A DNA stretch of 50,976 nt from Oscillospiraceae bacterium (GTDB lineage Bacteria > Bacillota > Clostridia > Oscillospirales > Ruminococcaceae): the NCBI GenBank assembly GCA_022766785.1, contig JALEOL010000063.1, positions 1 to 50,976 of the forward strand. The letters run 5' to 3'. The notes beneath the pieces were generated by a model, which was given only the letters and a program-made list of their open reading frames with translations, ran no database searches and had not been told where the DNA came from. Below, piece after piece: positions 43,683 to 50,976 of the stretch (its first letter is position 1; each line of letters starts with the position of its first letter). The translations under genes were made by a program, and so were the position numbers.

Positions 43683-45029
43683 ATGAAATCGGAAATTAAG
43701 ACGGAAAACCTGGATCTTGAAGTGCCGATCGCCAATGTCGATGAGATCAACGAGCTTCTCAGGCGGTATGGCGTAAAATTCGGGATCTACAAGAACGGTG
43801 TGTTCAAAGAGCAGCTTTTTCCGTTCGACCCGATACCCAGGATCATTACGGCGCAGGAGTTCGCCGCGATCGAAAAGGGACTGATACAGCGTGTGGACGC
43901 GCTGAACATGTTCATCTACGACATCTATCACGACAAGAAGATCATTGCTGATAATGTCGTGCCGGAGGATTTCGTGTATATCTCCAGCGGCTATCTTCCG
44001 CAGTGTGAGGGGGTTACGCCGCCGAAAAACATCTACAGCCATATTTCCGGCATTGACCTTGTGCTTGGCAAGGACGGCGAGTGGTATATCCTGGAGGATA
44101 ACCTGCGTATCCCGTCCGGCGCTTCTTATCCGCTCATTGCGAGGGAACTTACGAGGGTGGCTTCTCCGAAAGCGTTCACCGACAATCCTATCGTGGACAA
44201 CCGGAATTACGCGCAGCTTCTCCGGGACACGATGGACAACGTGAATTGCGGCGGTATAAACGCGATACTTACCCCGGGACGGTATAATGCCGCGTATTTT
44301 GAGCACAGCTATCTGGCTGAGCTGTCCGGAGCGGCGCTGGTCTCAAACGACGAGCTGTTTGTCGAGAACAACGTTCTCTATCACAAGACCTATTCCGGCG
44401 GCAGGACAAAGATAGGCGCGCTCTACCGCAGGATCTCGGACGAGTATCTTGATCCGCTCACGTTTGAAGCAAAGTCGCTTATCGGCATTCCGAACCTCAT
44501 GGAGGCTTACCGCGCCGGTAACGTGGCAATAATCAACGCCCCGGGCAACGGAGTGGCGGACGATAAGGGCATTTACTACTTCGTGCCGAAGATGATAAAG
44601 TACTACCTCGGCGAGGAACCGATCTTGAAGAACGCTCCGACCTATCTTCCGTTCTACGAGGAGGACAGAAAGTACGTTCTTGAAAACATCGGAAAGCTTG
44701 TCATTAAGGACGTTGCAGAGGCAGGCGGCTACGGCGTTGTATTCGGCAGCGACCTTTCGGCGGAGAAGCTGGAGGAGTTCCGACAGACGATAATCCGTGA
44801 ACCGCGGCGTTTCATCGCACAGGAGGTCATTGACTTCTGCGATCTGCCGATATTCGAGGGAAATGAGAAGGTAATGAGAAAGGCGGATCTGCGTGCATTC
44901 GTGCTTTCGGGCGAGAAGACGAGAGTGTGGGCTTCGGGACTTACGCGGTTCTCGAGAAATCCCGACAGCTTCGTGGTTAACTCGTCACAGGGAGGAGGAT
45001 TTAAAGACACATGGGTACTATCTCGGTAG
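43683..45029 (+). CDS. Circularly permuted ATP-grasp ligase (DUF404/407 type)
   Basis: A 448-residue ATP-grasp enzyme of the circularly permuted family, predicted to form amide bonds between amino acids or peptides. Motifs: ILEDNLRIPSGASY (136-149), the nucleotide-binding Lys in LVIKDVAEAGGYG (K342), AQEV (379-382), RKADLRAFVL (399-408) and the C-terminal VVNSSQGGGFKDTWVL. These match the family's usual order. ATG 43683 is chosen over an upstream in-frame codon because GGGAG lies eight bases before it. It overlaps the alpha-E gene by 19 bases and is first of six genes. Confidence 0.92.
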   Translation: MKSEIKTENLDLEVPIANVDEINELLRRYGVKFGIYKNGVFKEQLFPFDPIPRIITAQEFAAIEKGLIQRVDALNMFIYDIYHDKKIIADNVVPEDFVYISSGYLPQCEGVTPPKNIYSHISGIDLVLGKDGEWYILEDNLRIPSGASYPLIARELTRVASPKAFTDNPIVDNRNYAQLLRDTMDNVNCGGINAILTPGRYNAAYFEHSYLAELSGAALVSNDELFVENNVLYHKTYSGGRTKIGALYRRISDEYLDPLTFEAKSLIGIPNLMEAYRAGNVAIINAPGNGVADDKGIYYFVPKMIKYYLGEEPILKNAPTYLPFYEEDRKYVLENIGKLVIKDVAEAGGYGVVFGSDLSAEKLEEFRQTIIREPRRFIAQEVIDFCDLPIFEGNEKVMRKADLRAFVLSGEKTRVWASGLTRFSRNPDSFVVNSSQGGGFKDTWVLSR

Positions 45030-45727
45030 AACACGGCGACCGCCTTTTCTGGCTGGGTCGCTATACAGAAAGAGCATACACTACAATAAAGTCTCTTGAG
45101 AAGCTGTATGACAGGACTATCGACAGCGGACATGAGGAGTACCGCGATTATTTAGCGGCATTCGGGCTGAACGATACATACGGCGGCAGGGAGGATTTTT
45201 TCAGAAGCTTCATTTTTGACGGGGAAAATCCCAGTTCAGTCGCGGCAAGTCTTGTCAAGGCATACGACAACGGTATCGTGCTGAGGGAGGAGATCTCCAC
45301 CGAGGCTCTGTCGTTCCTGCAAATGGCAATGGACAGGCTTGAACATATCAGCCATTCGTCAAAGGCGCTGTGCCTGTCGCTGCTGTCGCTTGTGGATATA
45401 ATCTTCGGGTTCTGGGGCTGTCTTGGTGAAAACGTATATGACGAGGAGATCAAGACCATTATCGAGTGCGGAAAGTATGTCGAGCGGCTGGATCTGGATC
45501 TCCGGCTGAAATGTCCCTTTTCGATGGTCGAGAAGGAGTTTGGCAGGTTGTGCACTAACCTTCGGAAGGTGCCGAAGAATACACCCTACCGCTACAACAC
45601 AAATCAGCTCTGCACGCTCGTGGAGCTAATGGGCATGGGTGAAAACTACACCGAAAGCAAGGAAGAAGCGATCTCCGCTCTCGGCAGGCTTTTCGAGCCG
45701 GTAAAGAGAACTGTGCTCGCCGGCTGA
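45011..45727 (+). CDS. Alpha-E domain protein (DUF403)
   Basis: A 238-residue all-helical protein of the alpha-E family. It begins with VEHGDRLFWLGRYTERAY, the most conserved stretch, and continues with RLEHISHSSKALCLSLLS-like helices. It is nearly always encoded beside a circularly permuted ATP-grasp. The biochemical role is unknown. Its ribosome site GGAGG lies in the end of the ATP-grasp gene, indicating tight coupling. Confidence 0.92.
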   Translation: MGTISVEHGDRLFWLGRYTERAYTTIKSLEKLYDRTIDSGHEEYRDYLAAFGLNDTYGGREDFFRSFIFDGENPSSVAASLVKAYDNGIVLREEISTEALSFLQMAMDRLEHISHSSKALCLSLLSLVDIIFGFWGCLGENVYDEEIKTIIECGKYVERLDLDLRLKCPFSMVEKEFGRLCTNLRKVPKNTPYRYNTNQLCTLVELMGMGENYTESKEEAISALGRLFEPVKRTVLAG

Positions 45728-45776
45728 AGGGCACACTATAATAATAAGTATACATACAGAAAGAAGTGAACACGCT

Positions 45777-46562
45777 GTGAAAAAGCTGAATTTCTCCTTT
45801 TCCACAAAGCTGACCTTTGATAATTATGTGCACGATCATTCGATAGCGCTCCGCTGCATTCCTCCGGAAACAGAGACGCAGCATATCCTGTCATGTTACC
45901 TGGAGATATCGCCGATGGTTCCCACGGAACAGACCACCGACGCTTTCGGTAACCTGGTGACGTCCGGTTATCTGAAAAACGATCACCGCTTTCTCGACTT
46001 TGAGGTGAGCGGCTGCGCCGAGATAGACTGCGGAAAGCTCCGCCGGGATTTCATGCCCTGTTATCGGTATCAGTCGCCACTGACAAAGCCGGGAGATCAG
46101 ATCCGGGCGTTTTACGAAAGCATAAAGGGCGAATGCACCGCCACCTCTCCTGAGGAGCGCGCGGCGTTCTTTTCGGAGAAGCTTTTCGGCAGGATGAGCT
46201 ATGTCCGCGACAGCACAACTATCCGCACCACCGCCGAGGAAGCCTTTTCCCAGCATAAAGGAGTGTGCCAGGATTACACTCACATATTCCTTTCACTGCT
46301 GAGAATGGACGGGATACCCTGCCGATACATAGCCGGGCTTTCCAGCTGCGACGGAGAGACCCACAGCTGGGCGGAATACTGGACGGAGGACGGCTGGCGC
46401 GGCATCGACCCCACAAACAACTGTCCGACCACCGACTATTATCTTGTACTGTCCCAGGGAAGGGATTACAGCGATTGTGCAATAGACCGCGGAGTGATGC
46501 TCGGCGCATATACAAGACAAATGCAGCTGATAGCGTCAAATCTCTCCGGAGAAACATACTGA
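45777..46562 (+). CDS. Transglutaminase-like cysteine protease/peptidase
   Basis: A 261-residue protein with the bacterial transglutaminase N-terminal beta domain (1-95) and the papain-like transglutaminase core. The full triad is present: C164 in KGVCQDYTH, H196 in THSWAEYW, D211 in GIDPTNN. Bacterial relatives mostly act as peptidases or amidases. It starts with GTG 49 bases after the alpha-E gene. With the two upstream genes it forms the conserved ATP-grasp, alpha-E, transglutaminase set. No signal peptide is seen, so it is cytoplasmic. Confidence 0.93.
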   Translation: MKKLNFSFSTKLTFDNYVHDHSIALRCIPPETETQHILSCYLEISPMVPTEQTTDAFGNLVTSGYLKNDHRFLDFEVSGCAEIDCGKLRRDFMPCYRYQSPLTKPGDQIRAFYESIKGECTATSPEERAAFFSEKLFGRMSYVRDSTTIRTTAEEAFSQHKGVCQDYTHIFLSLLRMDGIPCRYIAGLSSCDGETHSWAEYWTEDGWRGIDPTNNCPTTDYYLVLSQGRDYSDCAIDRGVMLGAYTRQMQLIASNLSGETY

Positions 46563-46679
46563 AAACACAGCGGCACCGGTAGACTACCGGCAGCCGCCTT
46601 TGCAGCAGATCGTTTCGGCGATAATTCGGCGGAACAGTAATTCTGTTTCGTCACAAAAAGGGAACATCGGGAGGAAAAT

Positions 46680-47630
46680 ATGATACAAACAGTAACGCAG
46701 GCTGCGCTTGCGGTAAATGAAAATCTGACTATCCGTAAAAACCGGATATCAAACGGAACATCAAAAAAACGTTTCTGTCTTGTCACAGGAATACACGGCG
46801 ACGAGCTGGAGGGGCAGTATCTTGCGTATCTCGTCGGGAAACGACTTAACGAAGAACTGGATCGTCTTGACGGAACAGTGGACATCTATCCGGCGATGAA
46901 TCCTCTGGGAATAGACTCTATCACCCGTGGGATACCTAAATTCGACCTCGACATGAACAGAATATTCCCCGGAAGCCCGGACGGTACGCTTATGGAGTCG
47001 GTCTGCTCTGCAGTGATCGATGATATCTGCGGAGCGGATATATGCGTGGATGTTCATTCCAGCAATATTTATCTGAAGGAGCTGCCGCAGATCAGGATCA
47101 GCGTTCCCACAGCGCAGACGCTCATACCCTACGCAAAGATGATGAACGTGGATTTCATCTGGATACATGACGCGGCGACTGTCCTTGAGTCAACTCTGGC
47201 ACATACTCTTAACAGCCGGGGAACAAAGACACTTGTGGTGGAAATGGGCGTTGGAATGCGCATTACCGAGGATTACTGCATGCAGCTGCTTGACGGCGTG
47301 TTCAATCTGCTGAGCCAGCTCGGAATATGGAGCGGAGAGGTGTCCTCTGTCCGGGAGCCTATCATTTCACTCAACCGCTCGGTGGGATTTGTGAACTCTG
47401 ACGCTGCCGGGATATTCGTGCCCTGCCGCCGGTTCGGTGAGCAGGTCAGAAAAGGGGAGCACATCGGCGATGTACTGGATCCCCTTACAAGCAGTGTTGC
47501 GGCGCGGATAGAAGCGGCGTGCGACGGAATGATCTTCACGCTCAGGGAGTATCCGATAGTGTTCGGCGGCTCGCTGCTAGCCCGTATCCTCCAGCCGGAG
47601 GAGTCCGGAAAGGAGGATGAGGCGCTGTGA
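46680..47630 (+). CDS. AspA/AstE-like (M14 superfamily) zinc hydrolase, intact site
   Basis: A 316-residue member of the succinylglutamate desuccinylase/aspartoacylase group. Zinc ligands H39 and E42 lie in GIHGDE, and H126 in VDVHSS. The substrate-binding DMNRIFPG is at 91-98 and the catalytic Glu is E188 in VVEMG. The C-terminal part is a beta-barrel. It likely removes an acyl group or a C-terminal residue from a small amide. It follows the transglutaminase gene by 117 bases and overlaps the paralogous gene by four. Confidence 0.9.
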   Translation: MIQTVTQAALAVNENLTIRKNRISNGTSKKRFCLVTGIHGDELEGQYLAYLVGKRLNEELDRLDGTVDIYPAMNPLGIDSITRGIPKFDLDMNRIFPGSPDGTLMESVCSAVIDDICGADICVDVHSSNIYLKELPQIRISVPTAQTLIPYAKMMNVDFIWIHDAATVLESTLAHTLNSRGTKTLVVEMGVGMRITEDYCMQLLDGVFNLLSQLGIWSGEVSSVREPIISLNRSVGFVNSDAAGIFVPCRRFGEQVRKGEHIGDVLDPLTSSVAARIEAACDGMIFTLREYPIVFGGSLLARILQPEESGKEDEAL

Positions 47631-48553
47631 AAAGAGAGGTACTGTATTCGATAAGATCCCCGTACAGAGAGCCTATGGACGTTGTTGGCTTCCGTTTCGG
47701 CGGCAGCGAGAGCACCATCGCGGTTGTCGGCGCAATGCGCGGAAACGAGGTACAGCAGATGTATGTCTGCTCACGTCTGGTAAAGGAGCTTGAAAAGCTG
47801 GAGAAGCGCCATATTATCGCAGACGGAAAGGGAATACTCGTTATACCGTGCGTGAACTATTATTCAATGAACATAGGGAAGCGCTTCTGGACTATGGACA
47901 ACACAGACATTAACCGAATGTTCCCCGGCTACGACCTCGGAGAGACCACCCAGCGTATCGCGGACGGAGTATTCACGCAGGTCAAGGACTTCGAGTACGG
48001 CATACAGCTTGCCAGCTTCTATCAGCAGGGGGATTTCATGCCCCACGTCAAGATGATGAGGACGGATTTTGCAGAGCCGGAGCTTATGCGGAAATTCGGC
48101 ATGAGATACGGAATACTGCGCACGCCGCGTCCCTATGACACCACCACGCTGAACTTCAACTGGCAGATATGGGAAACAAAGGCGTTCTCGCTGTACACCA
48201 ATGCCACGGACACTATCGACGACGACTCCGCAGAGGACGCAGTGACTGCGATCATGCGGTTTATGAGCAGCGTGGGAATAATAAACGTAAAGGTTCAGCC
48301 GGGCTACTGCACCGAGATAATCCACGAAAATGGAACGGAACAGCTGCGAAGCACCTCCGCAGGCATATTCCGCAGCCTTACTCATGTTGGAGATCACGTT
48401 GAGGAGAACGACGTACTCGGCAGGATAACCGACCCTCTTGACTGCTCGGAGAAATCGGTCATAGTTGCGGATCACGGCGGAGTTGTGTTCTTTGAATACA
48501 ACAAGCCGCTTATCGACGAAAAAACCATATGCTTCAAAATAATCAAGGACTGA
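47627..48553 (+). CDS. AspA/AstE-like paralogue with lost zinc ligands (pseudoenzyme)
   Basis: A 308-residue paralogue of the previous gene product, same fold and order (DINRMFPG at 94-101, C-terminal barrel with FRSLTHVGDHV). The zinc motif GxHGxE reads AMRGNE: His is replaced by Arg38, with E41 kept. The region aligned to DVHSS is IQLAS without His, and the VVEMG segment is FSLYTN without the catalytic Glu. It therefore cannot bind zinc in the usual way. It may be a regulatory or binding partner of the intact enzyme. ATGA-type overlap with the preceding gene suggests equal production. Confidence 0.85.
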   Translation: MKREVLYSIRSPYREPMDVVGFRFGGSESTIAVVGAMRGNEVQQMYVCSRLVKELEKLEKRHIIADGKGILVIPCVNYYSMNIGKRFWTMDNTDINRMFPGYDLGETTQRIADGVFTQVKDFEYGIQLASFYQQGDFMPHVKMMRTDFAEPELMRKFGMRYGILRTPRPYDTTTLNFNWQIWETKAFSLYTNATDTIDDDSAEDAVTAIMRFMSSVGIINVKVQPGYCTEIIHENGTEQLRSTSAGIFRSLTHVGDHVEENDVLGRITDPLDCSEKSVIVADHGGVVFFEYNKPLIDEKTICFKIIKD

Positions 48554-48558
48554 CCAGT

Positions 48559-49827
48559 ATGAAAACAAGGTACAGGCTTCCACCGGTAGGGAACCGCATA
48601 ATTAAATCTGCTGTCGGCGTGCTTTTGTGCTGGTGTGTTTATCTGCTGCGCGGACGGAGCGGTATCCCATTCTACTCCATGCTCGCCGTGCTGTGGTGTA
48701 TACAGCCGCACATCAATAAGACGCTCAGCATGGCGCTTCAGCGGACGATAGGAACGCTTATCGGCGCGGTGTTCGGGCTTGTGACTATCGTGCTGGAAAT
48801 ATTCGTGTTCGACATTTACGACCAGCCTTTGGGATTTCTGATAGTGGCGCTGATGATAATACCCGTTATCTATACGACGATCATCATCAGGCATACGAAC
48901 GCAAGCTATTTTTCCTGCGTTGTTTTCCTGTCCATAACGGTAAATCACATCATGGACGAAAACCCGTATATTTTTGTGCTGAACCGTGTGCTTGACACAT
49001 TCATCGGCATTGCGATCGGAATGCTTGTAAATTCCGCGAGACTTCCCCGCAGACGGATAAAGGACGTGCTTTTCACCGCAGAGCTTGACGATATGCTGTC
49101 GCCGATATCCGAGCAGATTACGGCGTTTTCAAGGATAGAGATAAACCGTATGCTGTCCGAGGGGCTGAAATTCACGCTGGTGACAATGCGCACCCCGGCG
49201 TCTCTCATGGGGATACTGTCCGATGTGAACCTCAATCTGCCGGTGGTCGTGATGAACGGCGCGGCGCTGTATGATTTCCGCGAGAACAGCTACGTCAAGG
49301 CGTACATCATTTCCGGCGAGTCCTGCGAAAAAGTGAGGGAAATGGTTCATGCAGAGGGAATGAACGTGTTCACGAATGCTTTGTGCGATGAAAGCCTGGT
49401 GATATATTACGACCGGCTTGAAAACGAGGCGGAGCGTGCCATTTTTGCGTCGCTGAAAAAATCACCCTACCGCAATTACCTCAACCGCTCTCCACACCCG
49501 GAGGACAGGGTGATATATCTGATGATAGTTGACCGTACCGAGAAGATCTCGCGGCTTTACGAGAAGCTCCGGCAGAGCGAGACAGGGAAGCTGCTGAAGA
49601 TGATAACCTATCCGTCACAGGATTACCACGGGTTCAGCTACATAAAGATATACAACAGAAACGCCGGAAAGCAGCACATGACCGAGATGCTGTGCCGTGA
49701 ATACGGTATAGAAAAGCGTCAGGCTGTTGAAGCCAGCGGTTCGCGCAGCATAAACGGCATCGCGCGCAGACTGAAAAGCAGCTTTGAGCCGCTGGTCATC
49801 AGTAAGAAAAAAACTGAGCGCAGCTGA
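48559..49827 (+). CDS. FUSC-like membrane domain fused to a degenerate HAD (Cof-type) domain
   Basis: A 422-residue fusion. Residues 1-160 hold about five or six helices of the aromatic-acid exporter/FUSC type, beginning GNRIIKSAVGVLLCW and including QRTIGTLIGAVFG. Residues 168-410 resemble Cof-type HAD phosphatases: FTLVTMRTPASLMGIL, VVVMNGAALYDF, and GKQHMTEMLCREYGI. The nucleophile motif DxDGT is ELDDM (175-179), and the acidic GDxxND loop is replaced by EASGSRSI (391-398). The enzyme is probably inactive and may be a sensor or regulator of transport. ATG 48559 is preferred over 48529, which overlaps the previous gene and lacks a ribosome site. Confidence 0.75.
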   Translation: MKTRYRLPPVGNRIIKSAVGVLLCWCVYLLRGRSGIPFYSMLAVLWCIQPHINKTLSMALQRTIGTLIGAVFGLVTIVLEIFVFDIYDQPLGFLIVALMIIPVIYTTIIIRHTNASYFSCVVFLSITVNHIMDENPYIFVLNRVLDTFIGIAIGMLVNSARLPRRRIKDVLFTAELDDMLSPISEQITAFSRIEINRMLSEGLKFTLVTMRTPASLMGILSDVNLNLPVVVMNGAALYDFRENSYVKAYIISGESCEKVREMVHAEGMNVFTNALCDESLVIYYDRLENEAERAIFASLKKSPYRNYLNRSPHPEDRVIYLMIVDRTEKISRLYEKLRQSETGKLLKMITYPSQDYHGFSYIKIYNRNAGKQHMTEMLCREYGIEKRQAVEASGSRSINGIARRLKSSFEPLVISKKKTERS

Positions 49828-49834
49828 AAAATTG

Positions 49835-49877
49835 CCCCGGAATTAACAGAAAGATCGTTAATTCCGGGGTTGATTTT
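49835..49877 (+). terminator. Terminator of the ATP-grasp operon
   Basis: A 13-bp perfect stem, CCCCGGAATTAAC (49835-49847) with GTTAATTCCGGGG (49857-49869), followed by TTGATTTTTG. Confidence 0.9.
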
Positions 49878-49974
49878 TGTCATTACCGCACAGTTACTGC
49901 CGTATGCTTGATGTCATCTTTCTGTGTACTATTCTGATAGATATATAATTTAAGTGCAACACCCGAAAAAAATA

Positions 49975-50003
49975 ATGACACAAAGAGCAACTCGTGTTAT
50001 AAT
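49975..50003 (+). promoter_or_regulatory. Promoter of the IS30-family transposase
   Basis: ATGACA (49975-49980), 17 bases, TATAAT (49998-50003). The element's left end probably lies a little upstream, near 49950, but I cannot place its inverted repeat without the right end. Confidence 0.6.
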
Positions 50004-50039
50004 GGGAGTAACCACACAACCATAAACAGGAGGAGCAAT

Positions 50040-50976
50040 ATGTGTCATTACACTCATTTTAGCACAGAAGAGCGGGAGCTGTCAAGAGTTTTGAAAGCCC
50101 AGGGGTTCAGCATTCGGGCAATTGCCCGAATACTGAATCGGTCGCCGTCCTCGGTGAGCCGGGAATTCAAAAGAAACAGCTATTCCAACGGTACATACAC
50201 AGCTCATCACGCAGATAAGCTCTACTGAAAGCGACGAAAAAATGCGGCAGAAAACCAAAGCTAAAAAGCGGAGCTGCCCGTGAGTATGTGCTTGCGAAGA
50301 TGGCGTTAAAATGGTCGCCCGAACAAATTGCAGGTCGAGCGAAACGCGACAAAGAGACGTTCAGTATCTCCTTCCCAACTATCTACCGTGCGATTGACAA
50401 GGGAGTTCTGCCGCCACAGCTAAAGAAAATCATGTGTTTTAAATGGAAACACAAAAAGTGCAAAACCGAGGACAAACGCGGCAAAATTCCCAACACTACG
50501 CCTATAAGCAAACGCCCCACCGGTGCGGAAAACCGTACTCGTTTCGGTCATTGGGAGAGCGATACCGTTCTCGGAATGAGAAAGACCGGCTGCTTTGGAA
50601 CTCATGTTGAACGGAAAATCGGGTTATCTTGTCGCTTCTTGAATTGACGACAGGCAGGACAATGCATTCAATAAAGCTACTATTCGAGCCTTTTCGGCTA
50701 TTCCCGATAAGCTGAAGAAAAGCTTCACCGTGGATAATGGTAAGGAATTTGCTGCTCATCAGGAACTTGCCGAAGCAACCGGCATGAAGGTTTACTTTTG
50801 TGAGCCTTATTCCCCGTGGCAGCGTGGCACCAATGAAAACACCAACGGTCTGCTGCGTCAGTTTTTCCCGAAAGGCACTTCCTTTGCTGATATTTCCGAT
50901 TATGATTTGCAGCAAATTGTCGACCTGATAAACAATCGTCCGAGAAAACGATTGAATTACCTTACTCCCTTCGAGG
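50040..50976 (+). pseudogene. IS30-family transposase, broken and cut by the window edge
   Basis: The frame starts MCHYTHFSTEEREL after AGGAGGAG, with the IS30 helix-turn-helix FSIRAIARILNRSPSSVSREF. It is broken at least four times: a TGA at 50226-50228 where Trp is expected, loss of one A in a run at 50237-50242, gain of one A near 50615-50618, and a TGA at 50640-50642. Stitching the frames recovers a DDE core with FGHWESDTVLG, FTVDNGKEF and QRGTNENTNG. The C-terminus lies beyond the window. It cannot make a full transposase as read. Sequencing errors in A-runs could explain two of the four lesions. Confidence 0.88.

Overview
The window looks like a chromosomal segment of a fibre-degrading, low-to-mid GC Firmicute of the Ruminococcus type (Oscillospiraceae). 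This is inferred, not proven by a marker gene. The grounds are two lipoprotein GH5 enzymes with low-complexity linkers (one with a CBM2-like module), a GH2 enzyme, strong GGAGG ribosome sites, TTGAnn-17-TATAAT promoters, and many Firmicute-type genes (heterodimeric ABC exporter, LCP-like protein, alanine racemase, SpoIVFB-like protease, ROK kinase). I saw no rRNA, tRNA or CRISPR array.

Layout. 1-173: end of a hairpin-rich intergenic element and a terminator. 174-9.5 kb: GH2 enzyme, two-gene ABC exporter with a divergent LysR regulator, and a GH5 lipoprotein. 9.6-13.6 kb: tripartite hybrid histidine kinase, SpoU-type RNA methyltransferase and AraC regulator. 13.7-15.9 kb: TcdA-like protein and DHH phosphoesterase. 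15.93-16.33 kb: an element with long terminal inverted repeats packed with hairpins. 16.4-23.2 kb: prephenate dehydrogenase, a membrane protein, oligoendopeptidase F, a kinase-like ATPase without a phosphorylation site, and an OmpR/HK pair. 23.3-30.5 kb: alanine racemase, degenerate LCP-like protein, LUD protein, mannose-6-phosphate isomerase, ROK sugar kinase, dihydroxy-acid dehydratase and an M50 protease. 30.6-36.8 kb: an AIM24-family protein, then a three-gene MacB-like ABC system whose middle gene is a 1042-residue secreted, membrane-anchored CARDB-repeat protein. 37-38.8 kb: a highly expressed-looking iron alcohol dehydrogenase and an XRE/zinc-ribbon regulator. 38.85-43.2 kb: hairpin elements, a CBM2-GH5 cellulase, a MITE with 4-bp target duplication, a TSUP transporter, a 2-hydroxyacid dehydrogenase and a truncated amino-acid permease. 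43.57-49.88 kb: a six-gene operon. From 50 kb: a decayed IS30-family transposase cut by the window edge.

The most interesting unit is the 43.57-49.88 kb operon. One consensus promoter is followed within about 15 bases by two hairpins, the second a terminator, so the operon is probably controlled by antitermination. It encodes a circularly permuted ATP-grasp, an alpha-E protein, a transglutaminase-like protein, an intact AspA/M14-like zinc hydrolase, a paralogue of it that has lost its zinc histidines, and a FUSC membrane domain fused to a HAD fold with missing catalytic residues. The first three form a known association predicted to make or modify peptide-like amides. The hydrolase pair and the FUSC-pseudo-HAD fusion look like an unusual extension with processing and membrane functions.

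A second theme is intergenic elements bounded by inverted repeats and filled with tandem or nested hairpins. One of them sits just after the predicted transcription start of the CBM2-GH5 gene, and a fragment of the same family lies at the breakpoint of the truncated permease.
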